Positions 1-6,370 of a DNA stretch of 6,538 nucleotides are shown here, piece by piece (the stretch's first letter is position 1; each line of letters begins with the position of its first letter). The stretch is from contig DUHU01000249.1 of NCBI GenBank assembly GCA_013330765.1, positions 1 to 6,538 on the forward strand, written 5' to 3'. The translations under genes were made by a program, and so were the position numbers. The stretch comes from Candidatus Poseidoniaceae archaeon (GTDB lineage: Archaea; Thermoplasmatota; Poseidoniia; Poseidoniales; Poseidoniaceae). A model generated the notes under the pieces. It had not been told where the DNA came from, did no database searches, and worked only from the letters and a program-made list of their open reading frames with translations.

Positions 1-763
1 ACACGTTCTCGTGAAAGCCACGCTGCGGGTAGTGGACGCATCGGGCGAGGCGGCCACGGTGGTCATAGCAGCCCCGTCGGACGTGGACAGGGACCATCAC
101 GGTGGAAAAATCGACTTCGGGCCCTGTCGTGGGTGGCGCAACACGCTCGACCTGCTCCTCTTCTCCGTCCCACTGGATGTCTTCACGGCTCGGGTGGTCC
201 AATGGTCCTGCTTCCATGTGGAGTTGCCCTTCCGCGGGCCGGACGGCCTTCCAAATCCCGGGGCGGTCTTCTCCCAGCCACATGGTGAGGCGTTTCATCT
301 CGGGCCGTGTGAACAAGCCGAGGTGCGCCACTTCCCACCAACCGGGCGAGCGAGCCAAAGTGACGTGGTGCAACCCCGGTTGGATGTGTCGAGCGTCTTG
401 GCTGTCGGTCCATGTCCTGCACAGGTCGGAAAGGCGAACCCGGAGGATGGGTGCCACTTCGCAACGCAAGGCGGCCAAGCGGTAGGGGTTCCCCAACTCT
501 CCCAGCAACAGCAGGGGCCAGCGCTGAGCGAGGGGCGCGGCACCGTGAAGGCTGAGGAGGTCCGGCAAGAAGCGTCCTTCCTCGTCGCTGTAGCCGGCGG
601 CGTGATGCCTCAGGCCCTCGAGATCCAACATGCCTTCAGGCGGCGACGCCGGTGGCTTCAGCACCCATGTGGCTTCTGATGTATGCAGGAGGTCGGTTTC
701 TGGCAGGGCCACCGGCGAGGATGCGGGACTGTAGGGCCAGAGGCGCGGGCTGCGTCCGTCCAT
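1..763 (-). CDS. Unrecognised protein, 3' end beyond the left edge
   Basis: The minus strand stays open with no stop from an ATG at 763 to the window edge, giving 254 codons of an unfinished protein. I do not recognise the family. The first 44 residues are rich in Pro and Ser with little predicted order. A more compact part follows, beginning MLDLEGLRHHAAGYSDEEGR, and is rich in Trp, His, Arg and Leu, with a short hydrophobic stretch (RWPLLLLGELG). An acidic patch (WDGEEEQVE) comes later. Near the edge CYDHRGRLARCVH holds two Cys and two His, which could be chance. No signal peptide or clear membrane helix is visible. The gene starts 37 bases after the zinc-ribbon gene in the same direction, so co-transcription is likely. 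An internal ATG at 631 is an alternative start. Frame and strand are well supported by the uninterrupted frame and operon fit; function is unknown. Confidence 0.72.
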   Translation of the reverse strand, partial: MDGRSPRLWPYSPASSPVALPETDLLHTSEATWVLKPPASPPEGMLDLEGLRHHAAGYSDEEGRFLPDLLSLHGAAPLAQRWPLLLLGELGNPYRLAALRCEVAPILRVRLSDLCRTWTDSQDARHIQPGLHHVTLARSPGWWEVAHLGLFTRPEMKRLTMWLGEDRPGIWKAVRPAEGQLHMEAGPLDHPSREDIQWDGEEEQVERVAPPTTGPEVDFSTVMVPVHVRRGCYDHRGRLARCVHYPQRGFHENV

Positions 764-800
764 GAAGGTTGGACCGGACCGAGGGCCATCAATGCCGCGT

Positions 801-1199
801 TCAATCGGTGAAGGTGTGCGTGGCTGCGCAAGCCGGGCAGGTCACCTTGATTGGACGAACGTCTGGGATTCCGAGGGCGGACCCGCAGGTCGGGCAACGG
901 ATGGCCTGGTTGACCTGCGCGCGGCGGTTTTTCGCGTCGGCCGTCGGGTCGTAGCCGTACCGGTATTGCGAGAGGTCCAGGCGGTCCGCGGGCGTCGGTG
1001 GCGCAGGCACGTCTGGGATGGCGTCACTCGGTGCCTGTTCGGGCGGAGCTGCAACCGAACCGCCACCGAGGTGGGCGTTCAGCGCACGTTCCACGTCGGC
1101 CGGCGTGACACCGTTGGCACGGGCCACGGCGTCGATGGTCAACATGCGATCGTAACCCGCCAGCGAAGCGAGGCGTTCGAGGTCCTGAGGGCTGACCAT
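801..1199 (-). CDS. Small zinc-ribbon protein with helical N-terminal domain
   Basis: This encodes 132 residues in three parts. Residues 1-45 look like a compact helical domain (YDRMLTIDAVARANGVTPADVERAL), with the rhythm of a small helix-turn-helix or UBA-like bundle. Residues 48-72 are a Pro/Ala-rich linker. The C-terminus is a zinc ribbon with two CxxC knuckles, CPTC (Cys102, Cys105) and CPAC (Cys121, Cys124), expected to bind one Zn ion. Such ribbons mediate protein or nucleic-acid contacts and carry no catalytic role by themselves. No membrane helix or signal peptide is visible, so it is probably cytoplasmic. The ATG at 1199 lies 25 bases after the stop of the polytopic membrane protein gene, suggesting one transcript and possibly a partner role. 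A transcriptional regulator or an adaptor are both possible; the exact function is not known. The gap before the start is purine-rich but has no well-spaced ribosome binding site. Confidence 0.85.
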   Translation of the reverse strand: MVSPQDLERLASLAGYDRMLTIDAVARANGVTPADVERALNAHLGGGSVAAPPEQAPSDAIPDVPAPPTPADRLDLSQYRYGYDPTADAKNRRAQVNQAIRCPTCGSALGIPDVRPIKVTCPACAATHTFTD

Positions 1200-1224
1200 G
1201 CCTTCGCCTGCCCCTTTTCCTGTT

Positions 1225-2418
1225 TCAGGCTTGCTCGCTTTCGCTCATCTCAGGCAGGGTCGGTGGGAAGGCCAAGGTCGTGGCCATGACTCCGACAAAG
1301 GCGCACAGCACGACCGCTCCGAAGGTGGCGTGCACCGTCCAACCAAACGGCGCCATGTGCAGATTCGTGCCTTCCCACCAGGTGCCGCGCGGACCGCTGA
1401 TGAACAAGGCGACCTGCAACACCACGGCCTGAAGGGCCACGGCCGTCGCGACAAAGGATGCACGCCACCCTTTCGCCCACATGAACCGAAGCGCTTCCAC
1501 GAGGAGGGCCCATGCAATGCCCATCACCGCCACGTCGCGGTCAAATTCAGCGTAGACCCATGCCCCGAGGGCATGGAATCCGAGGAGGACGGCCAAAGCA
1601 CCGGGCGCCGGCTCCCACCTGCGAAGGAACATCAGCAGGATGCCAGCCGTCAAAGCGGCTTGGAGCAAGAACGACCGCATGCCGATGCCCAAGGCTTCGT
1701 TGTAGTCGTTGTTCCAACAGATGTAGTCGTAGCCCTGGGTGTAGCAGAATTCGCCGATGCCGTCGATCCATGGATGGCTGTAGCGGACCATCAGCAGAAC
1801 GACGCACCACGCAGCACCGAGGCCGAAAATGGGCAGCGCTTGCGAGCGAAGGCCGTTTTGCCCACTTGTTGGGTCCGCCCACGCCGACCAAAACGGGCCG
1901 GTCACGGACAGGATAAGCCCCGCAAAGAGGCCAATATGGGTCGGCGACAGCAGGATGTCCAAGTTGCTCTCCACGCCCAGCGTTTCGTGCCAGATCATGT
2001 CGCCAAAGCCCGAGATGAAGAAGACGATGATGCCCCACACGCCAGGGCGATGCTCCGGTGCGACGTCGCTGAGCACGCCAAAGGGGCGGCGCAGCATTTC
2101 TCCGACGCCTCCTTCAGGCATGACGGCGTAGAAGATGTAAGCGCCATAGGCCGTGGCACCCGAGTACCACACCGCGTGCCATTCCGTGAAGAAGGTGTCA
2201 TCCACGCGGCCACCGATGTGCGCAAAGGCATCGATGAGCAAGCCTCCAAGGCACCACAAGCCAAGCACGAGGATGATTGCATCGTAGAACCGCTCGCCGG
2301 GTTTGGGCAGGGCGCCCCACCGTCGGTGGAGCAGGAACATGAGGAGGCCAGCGGCCAAGAGGGAGCCGAAGTAAATCTGTGGGAAGATGTTGTGCGCCTC
2401 TTCATGTGTTCCAGACAT
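1225..2418 (-). CDS. Polytopic membrane protein with putative intramembrane metal-ligand residues
   Basis: This encodes 397 residues, almost all membrane-embedded. I count about 11 hydrophobic segments, near residues 15-30, 46-68, 81-99, 125-140, 158-178, 196-211, 245-265, 274-290, 297-312, 320-341 and 361-383. Polar, potentially metal-binding residues sit in or at the ends of helices: Asp63 and His67 (DAFAH), His81 (EWHAVWYSG), Asp140, His144 and Glu145 (GDMIWHE), Glu150 (GVES), His161 (LSPTHIGLF) and His215 (RYSHPW). The spacing resembles a helical bundle holding a metal or haem, but I cannot name the family, and it is not a recognisable haem-copper oxidase, Sec or transporter. The loop at residues 223-240 contains two Cys (FCYTQGYDYICWNN) that could form a disulfide. 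The start is the ATG at 2418, with no Shine-Dalgarno but a TATA-like box about 26 bases upstream. The zinc-ribbon gene follows after 25 bases. The gene call is firm; function is open. Confidence 0.88.
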   Translation of the reverse strand: MSGTHEEAHNIFPQIYFGSLLAAGLLMFLLHRRWGALPKPGERFYDAIILVLGLWCLGGLLIDAFAHIGGRVDDTFFTEWHAVWYSGATAYGAYIFYAVMPEGGVGEMLRRPFGVLSDVAPEHRPGVWGIIVFFISGFGDMIWHETLGVESNLDILLSPTHIGLFAGLILSVTGPFWSAWADPTSGQNGLRSQALPIFGLGAAWCVVLLMVRYSHPWIDGIGEFCYTQGYDYICWNNDYNEALGIGMRSFLLQAALTAGILLMFLRRWEPAPGALAVLLGFHALGAWVYAEFDRDVAVMGIAWALLVEALRFMWAKGWRASFVATAVALQAVVLQVALFISGPRGTWWEGTNLHMAPFGWTVHATFGAVVLCAFVGVMATTLAFPPTLPEMSESEQA

Positions 2419-2440
2419 GGCGTGCTGACGTGTTCTTCGT

Positions 2441-2448
2441 CATATGAA
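2441..2448 (-). promoter_or_regulatory. Possible archaeal TATA box for the polytopic membrane protein gene
   Basis: Read on the minus strand the bases are TTCATATG, the most AT-rich spot in this 94-base gap. The centre lies about 26 bases upstream of the ATG at 2418, the distance expected between an archaeal TATA box and the first base of a leaderless transcript. No purine-rich BRE of good quality precedes it. The assignment rests on position and composition only. Confidence 0.35.
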
Positions 2449-2455
2449 TCCCGAA

Positions 2456-2471
2456 GTCACAGGGTTGTGAC
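2456..2471. promoter_or_regulatory. Perfect inverted repeat, operator or transcript-end hairpin
   Basis: GTCACA and TGTGAC flank a 4-base loop (GGGT). The element lies 42 bases beyond the DUF373 stop and just upstream of the TATA-like box of the next gene. A dyad here could be an operator for a dimeric repressor or activator, or a weak stem at the 3' end of the DUF373 transcript. No T-tract follows, which argues against a standard terminator. Confidence 0.35.
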
Positions 2472-2482
2472 CAACGCCGATT

Positions 2483-2498
2483 GTGCTGGGCTGAGCAC
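2483..2498. repeat. Short imperfect dyad in the DUF373 3' flank
   Basis: GTGCT and AGCAC form a 5-bp stem around a 6-base loop (GGGCTG), 12 bases from the better inverted repeat at 2456-2471. Two consecutive small stems in a 94-base gap could shape the 3' end of the DUF373 transcript. A 5-bp stem is common by chance in GC-rich DNA, so this is a weak call. Confidence 0.2.
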
Positions 2499-2512
2499 GA
2501 CGCGGACGGCGG

Positions 2513-3631
2513 TCAAACGCCACGGTAGGGCACGTTGTACGGTTGCCGCTCCTTGAGGCTGCGGTTGACCACCATGGCGAACCAGAGCACGACGATCCAA
2601 ATCATGGGCATCGTCAATTCACTGAGGATGCTTTGCACCTCGAAGGTGAACTCCCCTGCGAGCACTTCGCTGGCAATGGTCAGGGAGGAATCAACGAAGG
2701 AGTAGACGACGAGGCCGAAAATCGAGAGGATGACCATGCGTCCAGAGAAGTTCCCACGCTTGATGCGGAGCATCATGAATCCGGCCGTGGACGTGAGGAA
2801 GGCCAAGACGATCCAGGCGAGGGCACTGTGCAAGGTTTCCAACCACACGGACGCTGATGCGCTCGTGGTTTCGGTCAGCAGTTCGTACTGGCGCCAACCT
2901 TCGGCCACGGCGAACAAGGCACTGAACAGCGTGGCCGTCCAAAGCAACGACGTGAACATGGCCGCATCGGCGTTCTCACGCATCTCCTGCATCACACGAT
3001 TCACGTTGTCGTCAATGCCTGCGCCTTTGGCGAAGATGTACAATCCGGTGAGCAACGGCAATCCGCCAAGGACCACGCTGCCGATGGCGTCTGGTAGCAT
3101 CACGCCAAGGCCAAGAATGGCCAGGATGAGGCCGGCAGGGATCATGAAGCGAGAGCGCCATTTCGGGTCTTCAAGCGCCTTCACGATGTAGTAGTAGGTG
3201 CCTTCAATGCCCTTGGATTGCTTGACGATGATCTTCTCGATGTGCTCGATTTTGACCCTCGACTGGATGAGCGGCAACACGGCCTCGTCTTCGGCGCCGT
3301 CGGTCACGACGATGCAGCGGTCGGGCTGGAAAGCGTTGACCACCTCGTCGAGTTGAGCGGAAATCGCGCGGTCTGAGCGCTGACCGACCTTTTCGTCACC
3401 GGTGAGCACCGCCACCTCGACTTCGTCTTCAGCGCCCTTGGATTCCAACAGGCGATCGTACTGCGCCAGCGCCCCGAGAATGGCGTTGGTGTCGCTTTCC
3501 TCAGGGTCGGCCATGCCGAGTTTGAGCGCCGCGGTCAGGACGTTCCTTCGGTTCACCACGGGTCCACGAATCGAGGTCTTGTTGCCAAGGTCGTCGTCGC
3601 GGTCAACGGTCAGAACGAGGATGCGGTCCAT
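2513..3631 (-). CDS. DUF373 family archaeal integral membrane protein
   Basis: This encodes 372 residues matching the archaeal DUF373 family, whose function is not established. The soluble N-terminal half carries the family's hallmark opening, MDRILVLTVDRDDDLG (residues 1-16), then ALAQYDRLLE, VAVLTGDE (73-80), CIVVTDGAEDE (106-116) and KQSKGIEGTYYYIVKALEDP (137-156). The C-terminal half has about six membrane helices, near 163-180, 184-202, 225-242, 268-285, 299-318 and 341-356, ending in a short basic tail (SLKERQPYNVPYRG). The start was put at the ATG at 3631 because the family begins directly with this beta strand. The frame is open back to a TTG at 3703, which would add 24 residues with no family character. 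The acidic clusters could bind a metal or nucleotide, but that is unproven. The gene follows priL by 75 bases in the same direction. Confidence 0.93.
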   Translation of the reverse strand: MDRILVLTVDRDDDLGNKTSIRGPVVNRRNVLTAALKLGMADPEESDTNAILGALAQYDRLLESKGAEDEVEVAVLTGDEKVGQRSDRAISAQLDEVVNAFQPDRCIVVTDGAEDEAVLPLIQSRVKIEHIEKIIVKQSKGIEGTYYYIVKALEDPKWRSRFMIPAGLILAILGLGVMLPDAIGSVVLGGLPLLTGLYIFAKGAGIDDNVNRVMQEMRENADAAMFTSLLWTATLFSALFAVAEGWRQYELLTETTSASASVWLETLHSALAWIVLAFLTSTAGFMMLRIKRGNFSGRMVILSIFGLVVYSFVDSSLTIASEVLAGEFTFEVQSILSELTMPMIWIVVLWFAMVVNRSLKERQPYNVPYRGV

Positions 3632-3667
3632 GGTCGGCTCTGACCCGACGATGCGGGTCCCTCCCTT

Positions 3668-3696
3668 CAAGTCCTGTGTTGAAACGCAAGTCCTGT
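3668..3696. repeat. 10-base direct repeat, two copies 19 bases apart
   Basis: CAAGTCCTGT occurs at 3668-3677 and again at 3687-3696, inside the 75-base gap between priL and the DUF373 gene. A 19-base period is close to two helical turns, so both copies would face the same side of the DNA, as in tandem protein-binding sites. It could also be chance or a relic of local duplication. Confidence 0.35.
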
Positions 3697-3706
3697 TGGT
3701 CAAAAT

Positions 3707-4903
3707 TCACGCGTCGGTGGTGGGCGGAGGGTCGTTTTGGACCACGACGGGAGCCGCTTCTTCCTCCATGCGTTGTTTCCATCGTTGCTTGGAGCGGACG
3801 TATTTCAGCGGATGCGTCAACCATTCACGATCGCAGAGCCGGTCGTCGCCAGGCAGGACCGGGCAGTTGTGGTTGACCTTGAGTTTCGCACAGCCCGCGG
3901 GGGTGTATCCCTGTTCGTAGACGTGGGCCACTTGATACGAAGTCGTGGCTTCGCTGAAGTCAGGAGCGCCTCGGAAGAAATCCACGGTGGTGGCCTGCGG
4001 CAGTTCCATCGTCGTCCCCATCGAGGCAAGGAAGACCCTTCCGAAATGGTTCACGTTGACGCCGTTGGTCAAGTCCGACACGATGCGGCGCATGCACGGC
4101 GGCCAATCCTCTTCGTCCACGCCGGCCAACGCGATGCTTTGCTGCACGCGTGCTTCCATGAGGTTTCGGACGATGCCGATGGGCAAGGCCAACCTGGCCG
4201 CCAAGTCGTCGTTCACTTCGGCCACTTTTTCGAGGGCGTCGGCCTCGATGCTGGCCTTGATGCGTTCCCTGAGAAGGCGAGCCACCTTGGCCGTGGAACT
4301 GTATTGCGCTTCGTTGTGAAGGCGGATGCTTCCCTCTGAAAGCTCGGTGTTCGCCAACCGCCAGCGGTCGCCGGTGATTTTTGGACAGACCTCGATGAAA
4401 TCGGACATGCCGATGGTCCATTCGAGGTGCGGCAAAGCCGTGCCTCGATCGCCCCGCCCAGATGCCCCGCGGTGCTCCCTCGAATCGATTTCAGAGAAGA
4501 AGGTCCTCGCGACGGTGGGGAGCGCGCGCTCGTCGTTCCTCAGCAAGCGCTCGGCGCGCTGTGCCTCTGCAAGGGCCCACCGGGCCACCAGGCGTTCATC
4601 ACGGGTCGCGCAGACCACCAAGCGGGCATAGTAGAACGAGAATGCTTCGACAAGTCGACCGTTTTCGCTGTGCAAATCGCCGCCCGACAGGCTCACGCCT
4701 TCCTCTGCTTCGACCGTCTCGATCAAGCGGATCCTCGCCCGCGCCCGCGCGGGTTCCATGAAACTCCCTTCGAGCAATTCGTCGAGGGTGATGCGGTGCT
4801 GCCCGGCCAAGGCCGCAATCCATGGCGAGGCCTGCGGCAAGAAGGGATAGCGTGCCAACGTCACCGCGTCCTCGACGGGTTCCGGCGTCTTTGGGACAGG
4901 CAC
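3707..4903 (-). CDS. priL: DNA primase large subunit PriL
   Basis: PriL is the regulatory, iron-sulfur subunit of archaeal/eukaryotic-type primase. It pairs with catalytic PriS to make RNA primers for replication. The 398 residues fit the usual length. The N-terminal half is helical (YPFLPQASPWI at 19-29, then Arg/Ala/Glu-rich helices). The C-terminal half has the 4Fe-4S domain, with four Cys in family order: Cys270 (WPPCMRRI), Cys338 (PAGCAKL), Cys347 (NHNCPVL) and Cys357 (RLCDREW). Family motifs PDF (314-316), SYQVAHVY (322-329) and HPLKYVRSK (364-372) are also present. The last 26 residues are a charged, Pro-rich tail. The start is a GTG at 4903: the open frame continues upstream, but that extension runs antisense through the divergent mptE gene and lacks family features. 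The catalytic subunit is not in the window. A TATA-like spot lies about 26 bases upstream. Confidence 0.95.
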   Translation of the reverse strand: MPVPKTPEPVEDAVTLARYPFLPQASPWIAALAGQHRITLDELLEGSFMEPARARARIRLIETVEAEEGVSLSGGDLHSENGRLVEAFSFYYARLVVCATRDERLVARWALAEAQRAERLLRNDERALPTVARTFFSEIDSREHRGASGRGDRGTALPHLEWTIGMSDFIEVCPKITGDRWRLANTELSEGSIRLHNEAQYSSTAKVARLLRERIKASIEADALEKVAEVNDDLAARLALPIGIVRNLMEARVQQSIALAGVDEEDWPPCMRRIVSDLTNGVNVNHFGRVFLASMGTTMELPQATTVDFFRGAPDFSEATTSYQVAHVYEQGYTPAGCAKLKVNHNCPVLPGDDRLCDREWLTHPLKYVRSKQRWKQRMEEEAAPVVVQNDPPPTTDA

Positions 4904-4924
4904 GCTGGGAGGACGGCGGCCACC

Positions 4925-4933
4925 GCTTATCAG
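4925..4933 (-). promoter_or_regulatory. Possible TATA-like element for priL
   Basis: On the minus strand the bases are CTGATAAGC, centred about 26 bases before the GTG start at 4903. It is the only AT-containing spot in the 36-base region between the divergent priL and mptE genes. The position suits a leaderless priL transcript, but the match to an archaeal box is poor. No matching box is seen for mptE on the plus strand. Confidence 0.25.
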
Positions 4934-4939
4934 CCTTCG

Positions 4940-5731
4940 ATGCCGACCGCCCGCTTCAAAGACCGACGACGCTCGGCAGCAATCGTGTTCTCCCCGGTTG
5001 CACCGGCGTTGTTGACCGTGCAGGACGAGGTCCGTGCGGCCTTTGGATGGTCGCTTGAGGCGGACCAGAGCAGCGCTTCGGCCTTGGGTCAACGGATGAC
5101 CTCCAACGCTCCTTTTGGCGTTCCGACGTGGTCTCCACACGAACGAACTGCACGTTTGGCCCGCCTTGCTGAACGGTGCTCCCTTGCTCCTCAGGTGGTG
5201 GTCGTCGGTGCCGCGGCCACGGTCGAGGAGGTGGAAGCTGCCGCAGCGCCTGACGCTGTGGTGATCGCTGCCGACGGGGCTGCTGGTGCTGTGCCGAACC
5301 ATCTCGACTTGATCGCGGTCGTCAGCGATCTTGACGGTGGGAAACACCTCGATGCGGCGGTGGACCGAGGCCTGACGGTCGTCCTTCATGCGCATGGCGA
5401 CAACCGCGAGGCGTGGAAACGCCTTCTTCCGGTATGGGCTGCCAAAGCCCGCCCTCCGGGATTGGTCTTGACCCACCAAGCCCCCGACCTCATCGAAGGC
5501 ATGCACAACCCTGGCGGTTTCACCGATGGTGATCGTGCGGCTTGCCTGCTTCGTTGGTTGGGCGTGTCAAACGAAAGCCTCGCTTTCGTGGGTTTTGCGA
5601 CCGACCGCGTGGGGCCATGGTCGGGAACGACCAACGCTCCACGGAAATTGAAGAAATTGGCTTGGATGGTCGAGGTCCTTGACCGCTTGGGCTTGAAGCA
5701 TGACGCCCTGCTTCAGGACGAGTCCCTATAG
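4940..5731 (+). CDS. mptE: 6-hydroxymethyl-7,8-dihydropterin pyrophosphokinase, MptE-type (DUF115)
   Basis: The MptE family transfers diphosphate from ATP to 6-hydroxymethyl-7,8-dihydropterin, giving AMP, in the archaeal route to folate or tetrahydromethanopterin-type cofactors. It replaces the unrelated bacterial FolK. The 263 residues carry the family landmarks in order: an N-terminal helix with FGWSLEADQ (35-43), VVVVGAAATVEE (86-97), VIAADGAAGA (108-117), VVSDLDGG (127-134), VVLHAHGDN (147-155), HNPGGFTDGDRA (189-200), LAFVGF (214-219) and a final RKLKKLAWMVEVLDRL helix (235-250). The DLDG, HAHGDN and FTDGDR loops are the expected nucleotide, metal and pterin contacts. The ATG at 4940 was chosen because it gives a near-typical N-terminus. 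The frame is open further upstream only as antisense of priL. No Shine-Dalgarno is visible. It diverges from priL and is followed 3 bases later by a membrane protein gene. Confidence 0.94.
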   Translation: MPTARFKDRRRSAAIVFSPVAPALLTVQDEVRAAFGWSLEADQSSASALGQRMTSNAPFGVPTWSPHERTARLARLAERCSLAPQVVVVGAAATVEEVEAAAAPDAVVIAADGAAGAVPNHLDLIAVVSDLDGGKHLDAAVDRGLTVVLHAHGDNREAWKRLLPVWAAKARPPGLVLTHQAPDLIEGMHNPGGFTDGDRAACLLRWLGVSNESLAFVGFATDRVGPWSGTTNAPRKLKKLAWMVEVLDRLGLKHDALLQDESL

Positions 5732-5734
5732 GCA

Positions 5735-6370
5735 ATGAGCCCGGTTTCTTACACCATGGTCCAGCCCGGACTCCTCCGTGGGGTGCTGCTTTGGGCGGTG
5801 GCCATCGCCGTGGTGAACGTCGCATGGGCCTTGGTCGTTGACGGTGAAGCCGTACGGGAATTGAACGACGCAGACCACCCTTTCCAAGAGAACGCCCCCA
5901 TCCCAATCCAGGGTCTCTTGGGGGCGAAAGGCCCGCTTCCGGCGGTGTTTGAGGCAGAATTCGAACACCTCGTGGATCCCACCGCGCAGGTCGGTTGGGC
6001 CATCACCTCAGCCGACGGTACACGGGTTGCAGGATGGAACGGAACCGTGCAGGACGGCAGCAGCGGGTGGGAGGGCTCCCTTCCACCCGGAGACTACGTG
6101 CTTACCTGCTCGGGCCCTGACGAGGTCGTGGCCTACATGACCCTCACCCTCGAGCCGCTCGGTCCGATGCGGGCAGAAGGCCACCTCTTCGCCACCAGCG
6201 GGCTAATCTTCCTCGCCTTTGCCGACCGAGGCATTCGACGGTGGCTCGATGCCCGTGAGGTCGCAGGAGCAGGTGACTCCATCCCCATCGGGTTCCGTGG
6301 CGTTCGGCCCCTCATCGACGAGGACCCTTCCCTTGTGGAGGGTCAATGGAAGCCGCCAGTGCGCGGCTGA
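5735..6370 (+). CDS. Small membrane protein with an extracytoplasmic domain, unknown function
   Basis: This encodes 211 residues of no family I recognise. A hydrophobic helix at about 12-35 (LLRGVLLWAVAIAVVNVAWALVV) is either a signal anchor or a membrane helix. Residues 36-148 then form a likely outward-facing domain with beta-sandwich character: GWAITSADGTRVAGW, GSSGWEGSLPPGDYVLTC and VAYMTLTLEPLG. The PPGDYVLTC piece resembles one edge of an immunoglobulin-like or carbohydrate-binding fold, but with low certainty. A second helix lies near 149-163 (HLFATSGLIFLAFAD), followed by a cytoplasmic tail with Arg-rich (RGIRRW) and Pro-rich ends. The ATG at 5735 is 3 bases after the mptE stop, so the two are probably one transcript. 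An in-frame ATG at 5756 is an alternative start and still leaves the first helix intact. Its 3' end abuts a convergent gene. Confidence 0.85.
   Translation: MSPVSYTMVQPGLLRGVLLWAVAIAVVNVAWALVVDGEAVRELNDADHPFQENAPIPIQGLLGAKGPLPAVFEAEFEHLVDPTAQVGWAITSADGTRVAGWNGTVQDGSSGWEGSLPPGDYVLTCSGPDEVVAYMTLTLEPLGPMRAEGHLFATSGLIFLAFADRGIRRWLDAREVAGAGDSIPIGFRGVRPLIDEDPSLVEGQWKPPVRG

Noticed and set aside
11..679. 222-codon plus-strand open frame at the left edge
   Set aside because: It opposes a longer minus-strand frame that continues off the edge and lies in series with the other minus-strand genes; its composition looks like shadow sequence.
762..1289. 175-codon plus-strand open frame opposite the zinc-ribbon gene
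   Set aside because: The minus-strand protein shows two CxxC knuckles and a sensible domain layout; the plus-strand product is Arg/Val/Gly-rich with no motif.
1198..2556. 452-codon plus-strand open frame opposite the polytopic membrane protein gene
   Set aside because: Its product is a low-order, His/Arg/Gln/Glu-rich sequence with no domain, exactly what the antisense of a hydrophobic GC-rich gene gives. The minus frame has clean membrane helices and an operon fit.
3633..3649. GTCGG/CCGAC dyad next to the DUF373 start
   Set aside because: A 5-bp stem with a 7-base loop is expected by chance in DNA this GC-rich and has no supporting context.
4427..4939. 171-codon upstream extension of the mptE frame
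   Set aside because: It is antisense to the priL coding sequence, and MptE family members begin near the ATG at 4940.
4904..5506. 201-codon upstream extension of the priL frame
   Set aside because: It runs antisense through mptE, carries no primase feature and would make the protein far longer than the family norm.
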